From: JAEXOD01 sp964652025
Lineage (GTDB): Bacteria > Bacteroidota > Ignavibacteria > Ignavibacteriales > Melioribacteraceae
Reading direction: 5' to 3'
NCBI GenBank assembly: GCA_964652025.1
Contig: CAZYZX010000002.1
Coordinates: forward strand, 315,993-379,992
Length of the DNA stretch: 64,000 nt
This document shows positions 34,974 through 45,178 of the stretch, piece after piece. The notes below the pieces were generated by a model. It ran no database searches. It had not been told where the DNA came from and worked only from the letters and a program-made list of their open reading frames with translations. Every line of letters starts with the position of its first letter. Positions within the stretch are counted from its first letter, which is position 1. The position numbers and the translations under genes are program-made.

Positions 34974-36992
34974 ATGAAAAAGCTTTTTACTATTATATTA
35001 TTTATAATTTTAACTAAATTAAATTATGCTCAATATTGGCATAAAATAGACTCGGTTTTTTCCCCAAGTGGAATTGGTGTCTCTTCATTTAGCTCTCCTT
35101 TTGTAATTGATATAAATAACGATGGTTTCAAAGATATTTTTTTAGGTAGTTCCGATAATGAAGTTAAATTTTATAAGAATATATCTAAAGGTTTTTTACC
35201 ACCTAAATTTAACTATGTACAAAATTTTTTATCGCAAATATATGCTTCAGGTTATCAATTCACTAATTCTTATTACCCTGTTTTGGCTGATATCGATAAT
35301 GACTTTAATATCGAATTAATTATTGGTGGATACAATGGCTTATTACTTTATAAAAATATTGGCACATTTGATAATCCTAACTGGGTAAAAATAGATTCGG
35401 TTTTTGCAAATGTTAACCAATTAATTGGTACTGATGCAAAGCCTGCCTTTATAGATATAGATGCAGACGGAGATGTAGACCTTTTTGTTGGAATTGGTGA
35501 ATCTTTATTTGGTGGACCTACTAGTGGTATTACTATGGCTTTTAGAAATATTGGCTCTGCAAATAAACCTATTTTTAATTTAGATAATACTCTCTCTTCC
35601 GGGTTACCCGATGCCGGGTATAACTCTTACCCTTCCTTTGCAGATTTAGATAATGATGGCGACTACGATTTATTAATTGGTAGGGATTTAGCTTCTTTAT
35701 TGTACTATAAAAATACTGGAACAGCTTATTCCCCAATTTGGACTGCAGCTAATAGTGTTTTTGCTATTGTAGAAACTTCTACTTATTGGAAAAATCCTTG
35801 CCTTACAGACTTAGACAATGACGAAGACTATGATTTAATTTATGGAACTGCTGATGGTAATCTTTATTATTACCAAAATACTGGAACAGCTTCGTCACCT
35901 AGTTTTATTCTAAAATCAGATTTCTTTAAAATAATAAAAAATAATGGAAATGGAGCAACCGTTTCTATTGCAGATTTTGATAATGATGGGGACTATGATT
36001 TTATTAGTGGTTCTTGGACGGGGAAAATAAATTACTTTAAAAATACTGGGTCTAAATATTCCCCTATTTTTACCCCTTCAACTGCATCCTTCACTGGACT
36101 TTCCGTCTCCTCTTATTCTGCTCCTGTTTTTGTCGACCTTGATATTGATGGTGACTTAGACATTGTTTGTGGTGCACTAAATGGAAAACTTTCTTACTTT
36201 GTTAATAATAACAATTCTTTCACTACTAACACTAGTCTTTTTGCTAATATTTCTGTTAGTGGTTTTAGTTATCCAGCATTTGGGGATTTAGATTTTGACG
36301 GAGACTATGATTTATTATTAGGAGCAGAAACTAGCGGAGCTACTACCTTTTACATCAATAATAATGGTACATTTTCATCAAATTCTATTTTCGTTCAAGG
36401 TATTTCTTTTCCGGCAAATACCCGCCCAGTATTTTCTGATATAGATAACGATGGTGATTTAGATTGTATCTTTGGTAAATCTAACGGGGAAATTGTTATG
36501 TATGAAAATATTGGTGATAACAGAGAACCAGTTTGGGTGCTTAATCAACAAATTTTTAACGGTATTAAAGTTAAACAAAATGCTGCCCCTTGTTTTGCAG
36601 ATTTTGATAACGATAACCGTAAGGATTTAATTGTTGCAGAGTATGATGGCAACTTTACCTTTTACAAAAATATTTTTGCACTTACTGATGTGGAAAATAT
36701 AAAAACAGAAAACATCTCTTTTTCTTATGGTAATTATCCTAATCCATTCAATCCAGAAACCAATATTGTTTTTACTTTACAACAACCTGCTTTAGTTTCT
36801 ATTGATATCTATAATGCTTTAGGACAGTTAGTAACAAACTTAGTTAATACTAATTTTATGATAGGAACTAACAAAGTTTTGTTTAATAGCAATAAATATA
36901 ATTTATCTTCTGGTATATATTTTTATTCAATTAAAATAAATGAAAATAGCAAAACTAATATATACAATGGTAAAATGGTATTAACAAAATAA
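34974..36992 (+). CDS. Secreted FG-GAP/VCBS repeat protein with type IX sorting domain
   Basis: The 672-residue protein has a signal peptide ending near residue 19. About nine FG-GAP/VCBS-like repeats follow, each centred on an Asp-rich calcium loop such as DINNDGFKDIF, DLDNDGDYDLLIG and DFDNDGDYDFISG, with a repeated YYKNTGTA-type strand. The last 85 residues are a T9SS sorting domain (NYPNPFNPETNIVF, GIYFYSIK). It likely folds as a beta-propeller on the cell surface, for binding or adhesion; the ligand is unknown. AGGGAA precedes the ATG. Its 3' end lies 6 nt from the convergent kinase gene. Confidence 0.92.
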   Translation: MKKLFTIILFIILTKLNYAQYWHKIDSVFSPSGIGVSSFSSPFVIDINNDGFKDIFLGSSDNEVKFYKNISKGFLPPKFNYVQNFLSQIYASGYQFTNSYYPVLADIDNDFNIELIIGGYNGLLLYKNIGTFDNPNWVKIDSVFANVNQLIGTDAKPAFIDIDADGDVDLFVGIGESLFGGPTSGITMAFRNIGSANKPIFNLDNTLSSGLPDAGYNSYPSFADLDNDGDYDLLIGRDLASLLYYKNTGTAYSPIWTAANSVFAIVETSTYWKNPCLTDLDNDEDYDLIYGTADGNLYYYQNTGTASSPSFILKSDFFKIIKNNGNGATVSIADFDNDGDYDFISGSWTGKINYFKNTGSKYSPIFTPSTASFTGLSVSSYSAPVFVDLDIDGDLDIVCGALNGKLSYFVNNNNSFTTNTSLFANISVSGFSYPAFGDLDFDGDYDLLLGAETSGATTFYINNNGTFSSNSIFVQGISFPANTRPVFSDIDNDGDLDCIFGKSNGEIVMYENIGDNREPVWVLNQQIFNGIKVKQNAAPCFADFDNDNRKDLIVAEYDGNFTFYKNIFALTDVENIKTENISFSYGNYPNPFNPETNIVFTLQQPALVSIDIYNALGQLVTNLVNTNFMIGTNKVLFNSNKYNLSSGIYFYSIKINENSKTNIYNGKMVLTK

Positions 36993-36998
36993 ATATTT

Positions 36999-39900
36999 TT
37001 ACAATAAAAATTTTTTAATCTGTTCTATTAGAGTGCTTTTATCAAATGGTTTAAAAACATAACTAGTACAACCTGCATCTAAAAATTCTTGTTTATCTTT
37101 ATCACTTGTATACGCAGTTACCGCAATAATAGGTATGTTTTTATAATTTTCCATTTTTCTAATTTCTTTAGTTACATCAATACCACTTAAACCAACTCCT
37201 AAATTTATGTCCATTAATATAGCATCAAACTTTTCCTTTTTTACCATATCTAATGCAGATTCTCCATTAGAAACGGTATAAACATTAACTAACTTCTTTA
37301 AAAATATTTTAATTATGTTTCTATTTATAGGATCATCTTCTACATATAAAAGTTTTTTTAATTCCTTTGTCGTGTTATCTTTGCTTTCTACTATATCAAT
37401 CTTATCTTTCTTTAATATAATTTTATTAGTTTCGTTAATTATTTCCTTTTCTATAAATGCAGGTAACTTTATAGTAAATTCTGAACCAACACCCTTTTCA
37501 CTATTTAACTCAATTGTTCCACCCATAAGGTTTAACACCTTCTTTGTTATTGTTAAACCTATTCCCATCCCTTCATAATCTCTATTCAATCCTTCACTAA
37601 CCTGTCTAAAGGCTTTCCATATTATTGGTATATTTTCTTTGTCTATTCCAATACCTGTGTCCTTAATTTTAATGTAAATATTCTTAATGTTATTTTCTGT
37701 TATTAAACCTAATTCAATTACAATTTTACCATTATTTGTATATTTAATAGCATTATCCACCAAATTTATAATCGCTCTACTAAATAAATTTTCATCCACA
37801 TAGGCGTATATTTCGCTTTCATTTATAATAAATTCAAATTCAAGTCCTTTTTTCTTAGCTAAATCCTCAAATGCTTCTTTTATTTTTTTAATTAAATTTA
37901 TTAAATCTGTTTTATCTTTTTTAAATGGTATATTATCATTTTCTACAATTGCCAAATCTAATATTAAATTTAATGTTTCACTTAATCTTTTACCAGAGTA
38001 TAGTATTGTTAATGCCATATTTTTCTGAACTGGATTTGTTAATTCCATAGATAAAATTTCGGCAAAACCTAACATACCATTTAATGGTGTTCTTATTTCA
38101 TGATTCATATTAGCTAAAAAATTAGACTTTAATTTATTCATCTCTTCGCTTTCTTTTAAAGCATCTTTCAAATCTCTTTCTAATTTTAGCTTGTGTGTAA
38201 TATCTTCTTTTACCAATAAAAAGTTGCTTATTTCATTATCCTCATTTTTAATTACAGAAATCTTTACATTTTCAAAATATATTTCTCCATTCTTTTTTCT
38301 ATTTTCAAATATAAATTCAAAATCTTTACCTAAAGTTATTATTTCTTTAATTTTATTATATTCATCCTTATCATTGTAAAATTCCTCTCTAAATTCATGA
38401 GGCAATAACCCAATCATGTCATTTAGTTCATAACCAGAAGTAGAAAAATAGTAAGGATTAACATATTCAATTTTACCAGCTTCATCTGTTATTATAATCG
38501 ATATCCTACTATTTTCCACAGCCATCTGCATTTTATATAAATTTTTCTCAACCAGTTTTCTTTGTCTATTAGTTATTGCTATAGAAATTTGATCTGCAAC
38601 TTGACATATAAAAGATATTTCTTCAAATCTCCAAATATGTTTTTTATTTACGTGCTCTAAACAAATAACACCATAAACTTTTTTAGATACTCTTATTACG
38701 GCATCTAACATAGATGTAATTTTGTTATTTATTAAATAATTTTTATATCCTTTAGTCCTGTTATCAATTAATGGCTCATTTGCATCAATATATTTAGAGT
38801 GTTTTAATGCCTCAAATTCATCCTTAAATTCATCATAAAATAATATCGCACCTTTTGAATGATAATTTTTGCTTAATTCATATAAATTCATACATTCTAA
38901 TTTTGTATATTCATCATCAAAAAACCAAACAGAAGTTCTTTCTACTTTCAAAAATGTTCCTATTCGTTCTGTTATGTAATTGATAAATAATTTAATATTT
39001 CCGTTAATTAAAAATTCAGAAGTGGCACTTTCTAGCAAAAATTCTTGTAATTGGTTAACTTTTTCAATTCTTTCTTTTTCCTTTTCATCCCTTAATTTTT
39101 GTTCAGTTATATCACGTAAAGATTCTATTGCACCAATTATATTACCTTCGCTATCATATAAAGGGGATGCTTTAGAATAAAACCATCCGCCTTGACCATT
39201 ATTAAAATTAGTACAAAATACCCTAGTTGTAAATGAATCTCCCTGTTGTGTTAAATCCTTATATTGTTCTTTTATATTATTATCATAATTAAAAATTAAA
39301 TCGATTAACATTGGTCTTTCTATACCATAAAAAGGAATTGCATATTGATATCCATTGGCACCTATCATTTCTTCGGCCTTTAAACCTGTCAAATCCTCCA
39401 TCGCTTTATTCCATATTATAATTTTATGATTTTTATCAATTGCAAATGTTGCATCTGGTAAAAAAGTAATTATATCATTAAGTTTCTTTTCATTATTAAT
39501 TAAGGCAAATTCCGCTTTTTTTCTTTCTGTTATATCTAAAATAAGTGAAATTGAATTTAAAACTTCTCCTTTATTATCTTTTCTAATTGTATTATACCAC
39601 TCGCAATATTTTACTTTTCCACTTTTTGTTACATTTCTATTTATATTAACAGAGTATCCCTTTTCACCAATATGCATATCATAAATAACTTTTTGCACTA
39701 ATTCAATATCATCTTTGTATATCAAATTAATTTCAAATTCTGTTTTTCCTATTACTTCTTCTTCACTATATTCAAAAACTTTTTCAGCCTCTTTATTCCA
39801 ATATGTAATCTTTCCGTTATTATCCCACTCAATAACAGCTAATGGAGAATATTCCAAAAAATACCTTAATTTATCTTCATTTTCTTCTAAATCCTTTGTA

Positions 39901-40136
39901 AGCTCTTCATTTTGTGATTGGTTTAATAAAATTTTCCCTAAAAATAATGTAATTAATGGATATATTGTAATAACTGTTAACCCAACAACTTTAAAAGTTA
40001 CCCATGCAAAATTTTTTGGTAAAAAGAACATTAAAAACAACATTATGATATGAACTAATAAACCAAATAAATATAATATGGCATCATTTATTTCTAATTT
40101 TTTTTCAGTACCAAATAATAAAATAAATAACCACAT
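36999..40136 (-). CDS. Hybrid PAS/GAF histidine kinase, main part of a frame-interrupted gene
   Basis: The open frame has 1045 residues. Its first 65 or so are the second half of a 5TM-5TMR_LYT membrane domain (helices at about 20-65), whose first half is the separate 40094-40471 frame. Then come PAS1 (about 90-210), PAS2 (about 220-350), GAF (about 365-520) and PAS3 (about 535-660). The H box is FLANMNHEIRTPLNGM. An ATPase domain with DTGIGID and GMGIGLTI follows, then a C-terminal receiver (about 925-1045, LMDINLG). The ATG at 40136 lies inside the membrane domain and is probably not a real start. A missing base in the A8 run at 40098-40105 explains the break. Confidence 0.85.
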   Translation of the reverse strand: MWLFILLFGTEKKLEINDAILYLFGLLVHIIMLFLMFFLPKNFAWVTFKVVGLTVITIYPLITLFLGKILLNQSQNEELTKDLEENEDKLRYFLEYSPLAVIEWDNNGKITYWNKEAEKVFEYSEEEVIGKTEFEINLIYKDDIELVQKVIYDMHIGEKGYSVNINRNVTKSGKVKYCEWYNTIRKDNKGEVLNSISLILDITERKKAEFALINNEKKLNDIITFLPDATFAIDKNHKIIIWNKAMEDLTGLKAEEMIGANGYQYAIPFYGIERPMLIDLIFNYDNNIKEQYKDLTQQGDSFTTRVFCTNFNNGQGGWFYSKASPLYDSEGNIIGAIESLRDITEQKLRDEKEKERIEKVNQLQEFLLESATSEFLINGNIKLFINYITERIGTFLKVERTSVWFFDDEYTKLECMNLYELSKNYHSKGAILFYDEFKDEFEALKHSKYIDANEPLIDNRTKGYKNYLINNKITSMLDAVIRVSKKVYGVICLEHVNKKHIWRFEEISFICQVADQISIAITNRQRKLVEKNLYKMQMAVENSRISIIITDEAGKIEYVNPYYFSTSGYELNDMIGLLPHEFREEFYNDKDEYNKIKEIITLGKDFEFIFENRKKNGEIYFENVKISVIKNEDNEISNFLLVKEDITHKLKLERDLKDALKESEEMNKLKSNFLANMNHEIRTPLNGMLGFAEILSMELTNPVQKNMALTILYSGKRLSETLNLILDLAIVENDNIPFKKDKTDLINLIKKIKEAFEDLAKKKGLEFEFIINESEIYAYVDENLFSRAIINLVDNAIKYTNNGKIVIELGLITENNIKNIYIKIKDTGIGIDKENIPIIWKAFRQVSEGLNRDYEGMGIGLTITKKVLNLMGGTIELNSEKGVGSEFTIKLPAFIEKEIINETNKIILKKDKIDIVESKDNTTKELKKLLYVEDDPINRNIIKIFLKKLVNVYTVSNGESALDMVKKEKFDAILMDINLGVGLSGIDVTKEIRKMENYKNIPIIAVTAYTSDKDKQEFLDAGCTSYVFKPFDKSTLIEQIKKFLL

Positions 40137-40471
40137 AAAAATGAAGAAATGATTACAGAAACGCCTACAACTACACCATTACCACCAATAATTATTCTGG
40201 TAACAATAGCAAATAATGCTGTAATTATCCCTGTTATTGGCCCCATAAAAAGTGTTGATAAACTTATAATAATTGACCTTCCATCAAATATTATTCCCTT
40301 TGCTAATACAAATGGATTTAGCATGGCTAACACTGCTATTAACCCAAATGCAATACCCTGAAATATTTTCCCACTTAATAAACATTTATTAAATTTTTTA
40401 TTGATAAAATCTGAAATAACACCCGCAACTAACAGTAACGATAAATTATAGACAATCTCAATTACAATCAT
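40094..40471 (-). CDS. N-terminal half of a 5TM-5TMR_LYT domain, separated by frameshift from the downstream kinase
   Basis: The 125-residue hydrophobic protein has four helices. It carries the LytS/YhcK-type signature region GIIFDGRSIIISLSTLFMGP followed by TRIIIGGNGVVVGVSVIISS. It stops at a TAG just after an 8-nt A run in the mRNA. One extra A would give LKKKLEINDAILYLFGLLVH and continue directly into the kinase frame that overlaps it by 43 nt. AGGAG lies 7 nt before the ATG, so this is the true translation start of the combined gene of about 1,160 codons. It could be a sequencing error, a pseudogene or a slippage-dependent gene. Confidence 0.8.
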   Translation of the reverse strand: MIVIEIVYNLSLLLVAGVISDFINKKFNKCLLSGKIFQGIAFGLIAVLAMLNPFVLAKGIIFDGRSIIISLSTLFMGPITGIITALFAIVTRIIIGGNGVVVGVSVIISSFLCGYLFYYLVLKKN

Positions 40472-40495
40472 TAATCACTCCTTTAATATCAAACA

Positions 40496-42871
40496 TTATT
40501 TAGGAATTGTAAAATAAAAAGTAGTTCCATTTCCTACCTCACTTTCAACCCAAATCTTACCATTATGCTTTTCAATAAACTCTTTACACAGTAATAACCC
40601 TAAGCCAGAACTTTCTTCTCCCGCAGTCCCTTTTCTATTAATTTTAGAACCGATTTTAAATAACTTATCTTTTATTTCATCAGGAATTCCTATTCCATTA
40701 TCCTGAACAGAAACTAATAAATATTTCTCATCAAAATCTTTACAATCAATAATAATTTGTCCTTTAATATTGCTAAATTTTATTGCATTTGAAATTAAAT
40801 TACGTAAAATAGAATTAAACATTTTTTCATCTACTAAACCATAATATTCTTCCTTTACATTATCCCTAAAAATTATTTCTTTACTTTTTGCATTATCAGC
40901 TAGCACATTAAAACTATTTTTAACTAATTTACTTATATTTATTTTTATTGGCTCAAAGTCAATTATGCCCCTTTTAATCTTAGACCATTCTAATAAATTT
41001 ATTAGTAAATTATAAAGATTTTTTACCTGTACATTTAATTGATTAAATAGCTCTTGTTTTTCAGCTTCATCAATTTTTAATTCATTATTTACTAAAATTT
41101 CAGTTAATCCTAAAAATTCTTGAAATGGACTGCGCAAATCATGCGAGATAATACTAAATAACTTATCCTTTTCTTCATTTATTTTTTTGGTCTCATTTAA
41201 TTTATTTATTATATCCTCTTTTTCTTTCAATCCTTGTTTTATTATCTCTTGATATGCCAATAATTCTTCATTCAACTTAATTAACTGTTTTTCTTTATTT
41301 CTAATTTCGGTTATATCTATTACTGATGTAATTCTGAAAATCTTTCCATATACATTTATTATTCCAATAGAAACTAAAATTATTTTTTCTTTTTTACTTT
41401 TTGTGTATGCAACTATTTCTAAATCTTTAATAAACCCTGCCTCTGCTATTTTTTCTATAATCATTTCTCTCACATCTAAGCTTAATATTCCTAATTCTAT
41501 TGCATTTTTTCCAATAACTTCACTTTCTTCAAATTCAAATAATTTACAAAATGCATAATTTACTTCAACAATATTTCCGTTTAATGATTCTGTAATTGCT
41601 ACAGGCACAGAAAGTAACTTAAATAGTTTAGAAAATTTCTCCTCTGATAATACTATTTGCGTAATATCTTTTGCAATTAAATAGTGCACATGCTTACCAT
41701 CCCAAAAACCATTAATAACTCTTACTTCAACTGGTATTTTTGTATTGTTGTCATTCAATATAAACTTAGGTAAATAACAAAAATTATTATTATGTAACTC
41801 ATTAAAATTAACTGGTAAATTATCATCAATAAAAAATATTTCATCTTTAATCTTATTTATATTATCCAAATTAATTTGTAACTTATCCTTAACCACATTA
41901 TTTATAAATAATATTTCTCCATCATTAGAAAATACAAATAAAAATTCATCAATCGAATTTAAAAACATCTCGTAATTTTGATTCATTGTTTTTATTAAAT
42001 TCAATAAAGTTATTCTCTCTGTAATATCATGAATAATTGAAAATAACAACTTTTGATTATCTATATAAACTATTGATGAATGCACTTCTACAGTTTTTAT
42101 CTCTCCATTAGCTATTTTATGTGGAAAAATAAAATAATTTCTTTTAAAATGTAAAGCTTTTAATCTTTCCTTTTCAACTTCATCTTCTCTTAACATATTT
42201 ATCTCTTGTATATACATACTCCTTAGCTTTTCTAAAGAATATCCATAAAATTTACTAGCACTAATATTTGCATCAACTATTTTACCGCTTATTGGTTCAA
42301 TTAAAAGCATAATAGAAGTATGGTAATCGAAAACCGAATGCCACAATGCTAAGCTTGCATTATATTTTTCTTGCAAAACTTTTACTTTTGTAATATCTAA
42401 ATGCATCCCACTTATTATTAATGCCGCTCCTTTTTCATCTCTTTTAGTAACTTTTCCCTTACATAAAACCCAAATCCAAGCACCAGATTTATGAGCCATT
42501 CTAAATTCACATTCTATTGAGCCTTTTTTATTTTCAAAATTATCAACTATTTCTTTTTCAACATTAGGTAAGTCTTCCGGGTGAATTAAGATATTAAAAT
42601 CATCCGAATTTGTAACGGAAAACTCATCTTTACTGTATCCAAGCATGTTACAATATCTTTCATTTACTTCCACTAAATCATTTTTTACATCCCAAATAAA
42701 TGTTCCCGCATCTACGCCCCATAACACCGTCTTTAAATTAATATTTTCTTCTTCTAAAATTCTAATTTTTTCTTCTAATTCTTTTATTTTTGTTTCATAT
42801 TCATTTATAATTTCTTGGGAATTGCGGTTATCAGACTCTTTTATCTGCTTACTTAAAATATGCTCATTCAT
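40496..42871 (-). CDS. Soluble multi-PAS sensor histidine kinase
   Basis: The protein has 791 residues with no TM segment. After an N-terminal coiled coil (about 15-50) come about four PAS domains: about 50-165 with a PAC segment, 170-285, 300-410 and 415-530. A second coiled coil follows, then the H box IISHDLRSPFQEF near 580 and an ATPase domain with NLISNAIKFS, DNGIGIPDE and SSGLGLLLCKEFI. It senses a cytoplasmic signal through PAS domains. It lies 24 nt upstream of the 5TM kinase gene on the same strand, so a shared phosphorelay with that gene's receiver is possible. There is no receiver of its own. Confidence 0.9.
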   Translation of the reverse strand: MNEHILSKQIKESDNRNSQEIINEYETKIKELEEKIRILEEENINLKTVLWGVDAGTFIWDVKNDLVEVNERYCNMLGYSKDEFSVTNSDDFNILIHPEDLPNVEKEIVDNFENKKGSIECEFRMAHKSGAWIWVLCKGKVTKRDEKGAALIISGMHLDITKVKVLQEKYNASLALWHSVFDYHTSIMLLIEPISGKIVDANISASKFYGYSLEKLRSMYIQEINMLREDEVEKERLKALHFKRNYFIFPHKIANGEIKTVEVHSSIVYIDNQKLLFSIIHDITERITLLNLIKTMNQNYEMFLNSIDEFLFVFSNDGEILFINNVVKDKLQINLDNINKIKDEIFFIDDNLPVNFNELHNNNFCYLPKFILNDNNTKIPVEVRVINGFWDGKHVHYLIAKDITQIVLSEEKFSKLFKLLSVPVAITESLNGNIVEVNYAFCKLFEFEESEVIGKNAIELGILSLDVREMIIEKIAEAGFIKDLEIVAYTKSKKEKIILVSIGIINVYGKIFRITSVIDITEIRNKEKQLIKLNEELLAYQEIIKQGLKEKEDIINKLNETKKINEEKDKLFSIISHDLRSPFQEFLGLTEILVNNELKIDEAEKQELFNQLNVQVKNLYNLLINLLEWSKIKRGIIDFEPIKINISKLVKNSFNVLADNAKSKEIIFRDNVKEEYYGLVDEKMFNSILRNLISNAIKFSNIKGQIIIDCKDFDEKYLLVSVQDNGIGIPDEIKDKLFKIGSKINRKGTAGEESSGLGLLLCKEFIEKHNGKIWVESEVGNGTTFYFTIPK

Positions 42872-42921
42872 ATCTTTTCCATTATTTTGTATTAATATAA
42901 TAAAATTTAAATCAAAATGGC

Positions 42922-42950
42922 AAAAAAAAACCTCCGATTAACGGAGGTTT
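42922..42950 (-). terminator. Rho-independent terminator of the pyrophosphatase gene
   Basis: On the minus strand the stem AAACCTCCG / CGGAGGTTT with a 5-nt loop is followed by a run of Ts (42930-42922). It lies 21 nt after the hppA stop codon. Confidence 0.9.
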
Positions 42951-42970
42951 TATAGAATTTTTTTTTGTAT

Positions 42971-45160
42971 TTAAAACAACTTAAAAGCAACCGTTAAACC
43001 ACTCATTACAATTGCAACCATGCTCATAAGTTTTATTAATATATTTAAGCTTGGACCACTTGTATCTTTAAATGGATCTCCAACGGTATCTCCAATAACT
43101 GTAGCTTTGTGAGCGTTAGAGCCTTTGCCTCCCAAATTTCCTTCTTCAACATACTTTTTGGCATTATCCCACGAGCCCCCACTATTAGCCATAAATACTG
43201 CTAAAACAAATCCTGACCCTAATGAACCTGCTAATAAACCCATTACACCTGGTACTCCAAAAACAATACCCGTTAATATTGGTGTTATAATAGCAAGAAT
43301 TGAGGGTAATATCATTTCTTTTTGTGCACCTTTTGTAGATATTTCCACACACATCGCATAATCTGGTTCATTCTTACCTTCTAATATTCCAGGTATTTCT
43401 CTAAACTGTCTACGCACCTCATCTACCATTTTTTGTGCTGCTCTTCCTACAGCGTTCATTGTTAATCCGCAGAATAAGAATGCCATCATTGCACCAATAA
43501 ATACCCCAATCAAAACATATGGGTTCATTAAATTTACATTAAAATAATTCATAAAATCAGTTAGATTGGCATCCTTAACATTAATTACTACATTTTCACC
43601 TATTTTTAACGTCTCTGTACCTAACCTAATAAGCCCAACCTTTAATTCTTCTACGTAAGACGCTAACAAAGCTAAGGCAGTTAAGGCGGCACTTCCTATT
43701 GCAAAACCTTTGCCTGTTGCAGCTGTTGTATTACCCAAAGCATCTAAAGCATCAGTTCGCTTTCTTACTTCTACTCCTAATCCACTCATTTCCGCATTTC
43801 CACCAGCATTATCTGCTATCGGTCCATATGCATCGGTAGCTAGCGTAATACCCAATGTAGATAACATTCCAACTGCTGCTATGCCTATACCATATAAACC
43901 TTTACTTAGATTACTTAAATCAAAATTGGCAGCAAATAAAAATGCAAAAAATATTCCCAATACTACTGCAATTACCGGAATTGCTGTGGAAATCATTCCA
44001 GACCCCAAGCCCGCAATTATTACCGTTGCGGGGCCTGTTTTTGCACTTTCTGCTATTTTTTTGGTTGGATTAAATGATGCAGATGTAAAATATTCTGTTC
44101 CTTTTCCTATAACTATCCCAGTTATTAATCCCACTACTATGCTTCCCCAAATACCAAACCAATTTTCTATATTTAAAGAACGCATAATTAAAAAAGAACC
44201 AATAATTATTAACACACTACTAGTATTTATACCCATTGAAAGTGAATTTAATAAATCTTTTTGTGTAGCACCTTCTTTGGTTTTAACCAAGAAAATTCCA
44301 ATTATAGATAGCAATATTCCAATTGCTGCAATTAACATAGGTGCTAATACAGCATTAATTTGTTGATTAGGGTTGTTATAAAATGCAGCTGCACCTAAAG
44401 CAGAAGTAGCCAATATAGAACCACAATAAGATTCATACAAGTCTGCTCCCATTCCTGCAACGTCACCCACATTATCACCTACGTTATCTGCTATAGTTGC
44501 CGGGTTACGTGGGTCATCTTCTGGTATTCCTGCCTCAACTTTCCCCACTAAGTCACCACCAACATCGGCAGCTTTAGTATAAATTCCTCCTCCAACTCTT
44601 GCAAATAATGCTTGTGTAGAAGCTCCCATTCCAAAAGTTAACATTGTTGTGGTTATAACCACCAATTTATGCGTATTACTGGTATCCTGTATAAAATAAT
44701 TTAATACTATAAACCATAGCGATATATCTAACAACCCTAAGCCAACTACAACTAAACCCATTACTGCACCACTTCTAAAAGCTATCTTTAACCCATCGTT
44801 AAGCGATTTTTGTGCAGCAAACGCAGTTCTACCAGATGCATATGTGGCTGTTTTCATTCCAAAATAACCTGCTAAACCACTAAAAAATCCCCCAGTAATA
44901 AATGCAAATGGTACCCACCCATTTTGTACATTAAAATATGCTAAAACAGAAAACAGCAAAGTCATTACTATAAAAAATATTATTACTACCTTATATTGTT
45001 GCTTTAAATATGCCATTGCGCCCTTTCTAACGTAAAGCGCAATTTTTTGCATTCTTTCATTCCCCTCAGATTCTTTCATCATTTGCTTAAAAAAGTATAC
45101 TGCAAATGCTAAAGCTAAAATAGAGTTTATTGGGACTAACCAAAATATTATATTATCCAT
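42971..45160 (-). CDS. hppA: Membrane-bound ion-pumping pyrophosphatase, K+-dependent type
   Basis: The 729-residue protein has about 16 TM helices and the invariant substrate motifs DVGGDLVGKVEAGIPEDDPR and NVGDNVGDVAGMGADLYESY, plus VIGDTVGDPFKDTSGPS near the C-terminus. It hydrolyses pyrophosphate and pumps H+ or Na+. The GNTTAATGKGF segment has Ala where K+-independent enzymes have Lys, which indicates the K+-dependent class. Whether the pumped ion is H+ or Na+ was not resolved. GGGGAAG precedes the ATG and a terminator follows the gene. It is probably transcribed alone or with the gene upstream, which ends 19 nt before it. Confidence 0.95.
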   Translation of the reverse strand: MDNIIFWLVPINSILALAFAVYFFKQMMKESEGNERMQKIALYVRKGAMAYLKQQYKVVIIFFIVMTLLFSVLAYFNVQNGWVPFAFITGGFFSGLAGYFGMKTATYASGRTAFAAQKSLNDGLKIAFRSGAVMGLVVVGLGLLDISLWFIVLNYFIQDTSNTHKLVVITTTMLTFGMGASTQALFARVGGGIYTKAADVGGDLVGKVEAGIPEDDPRNPATIADNVGDNVGDVAGMGADLYESYCGSILATSALGAAAFYNNPNQQINAVLAPMLIAAIGILLSIIGIFLVKTKEGATQKDLLNSLSMGINTSSVLIIIGSFLIMRSLNIENWFGIWGSIVVGLITGIVIGKGTEYFTSASFNPTKKIAESAKTGPATVIIAGLGSGMISTAIPVIAVVLGIFFAFLFAANFDLSNLSKGLYGIGIAAVGMLSTLGITLATDAYGPIADNAGGNAEMSGLGVEVRKRTDALDALGNTTAATGKGFAIGSAALTALALLASYVEELKVGLIRLGTETLKIGENVVINVKDANLTDFMNYFNVNLMNPYVLIGVFIGAMMAFLFCGLTMNAVGRAAQKMVDEVRRQFREIPGILEGKNEPDYAMCVEISTKGAQKEMILPSILAIITPILTGIVFGVPGVMGLLAGSLGSGFVLAVFMANSGGSWDNAKKYVEEGNLGGKGSNAHKATVIGDTVGDPFKDTSGPSLNILIKLMSMVAIVMSGLTVAFKLF

Positions 45161-45178
45161 TGTCTTCCCCGCAAATTA

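Noticed and set aside
43710..44366. 218-codon open frame on the plus strand opposite the pyrophosphatase gene
   Set aside because: It is a shadow of the hppA reading frame. It is Pro/Ala/Ile-rich, with no ribosome site and no domain, while the minus-strand protein is unmistakable.
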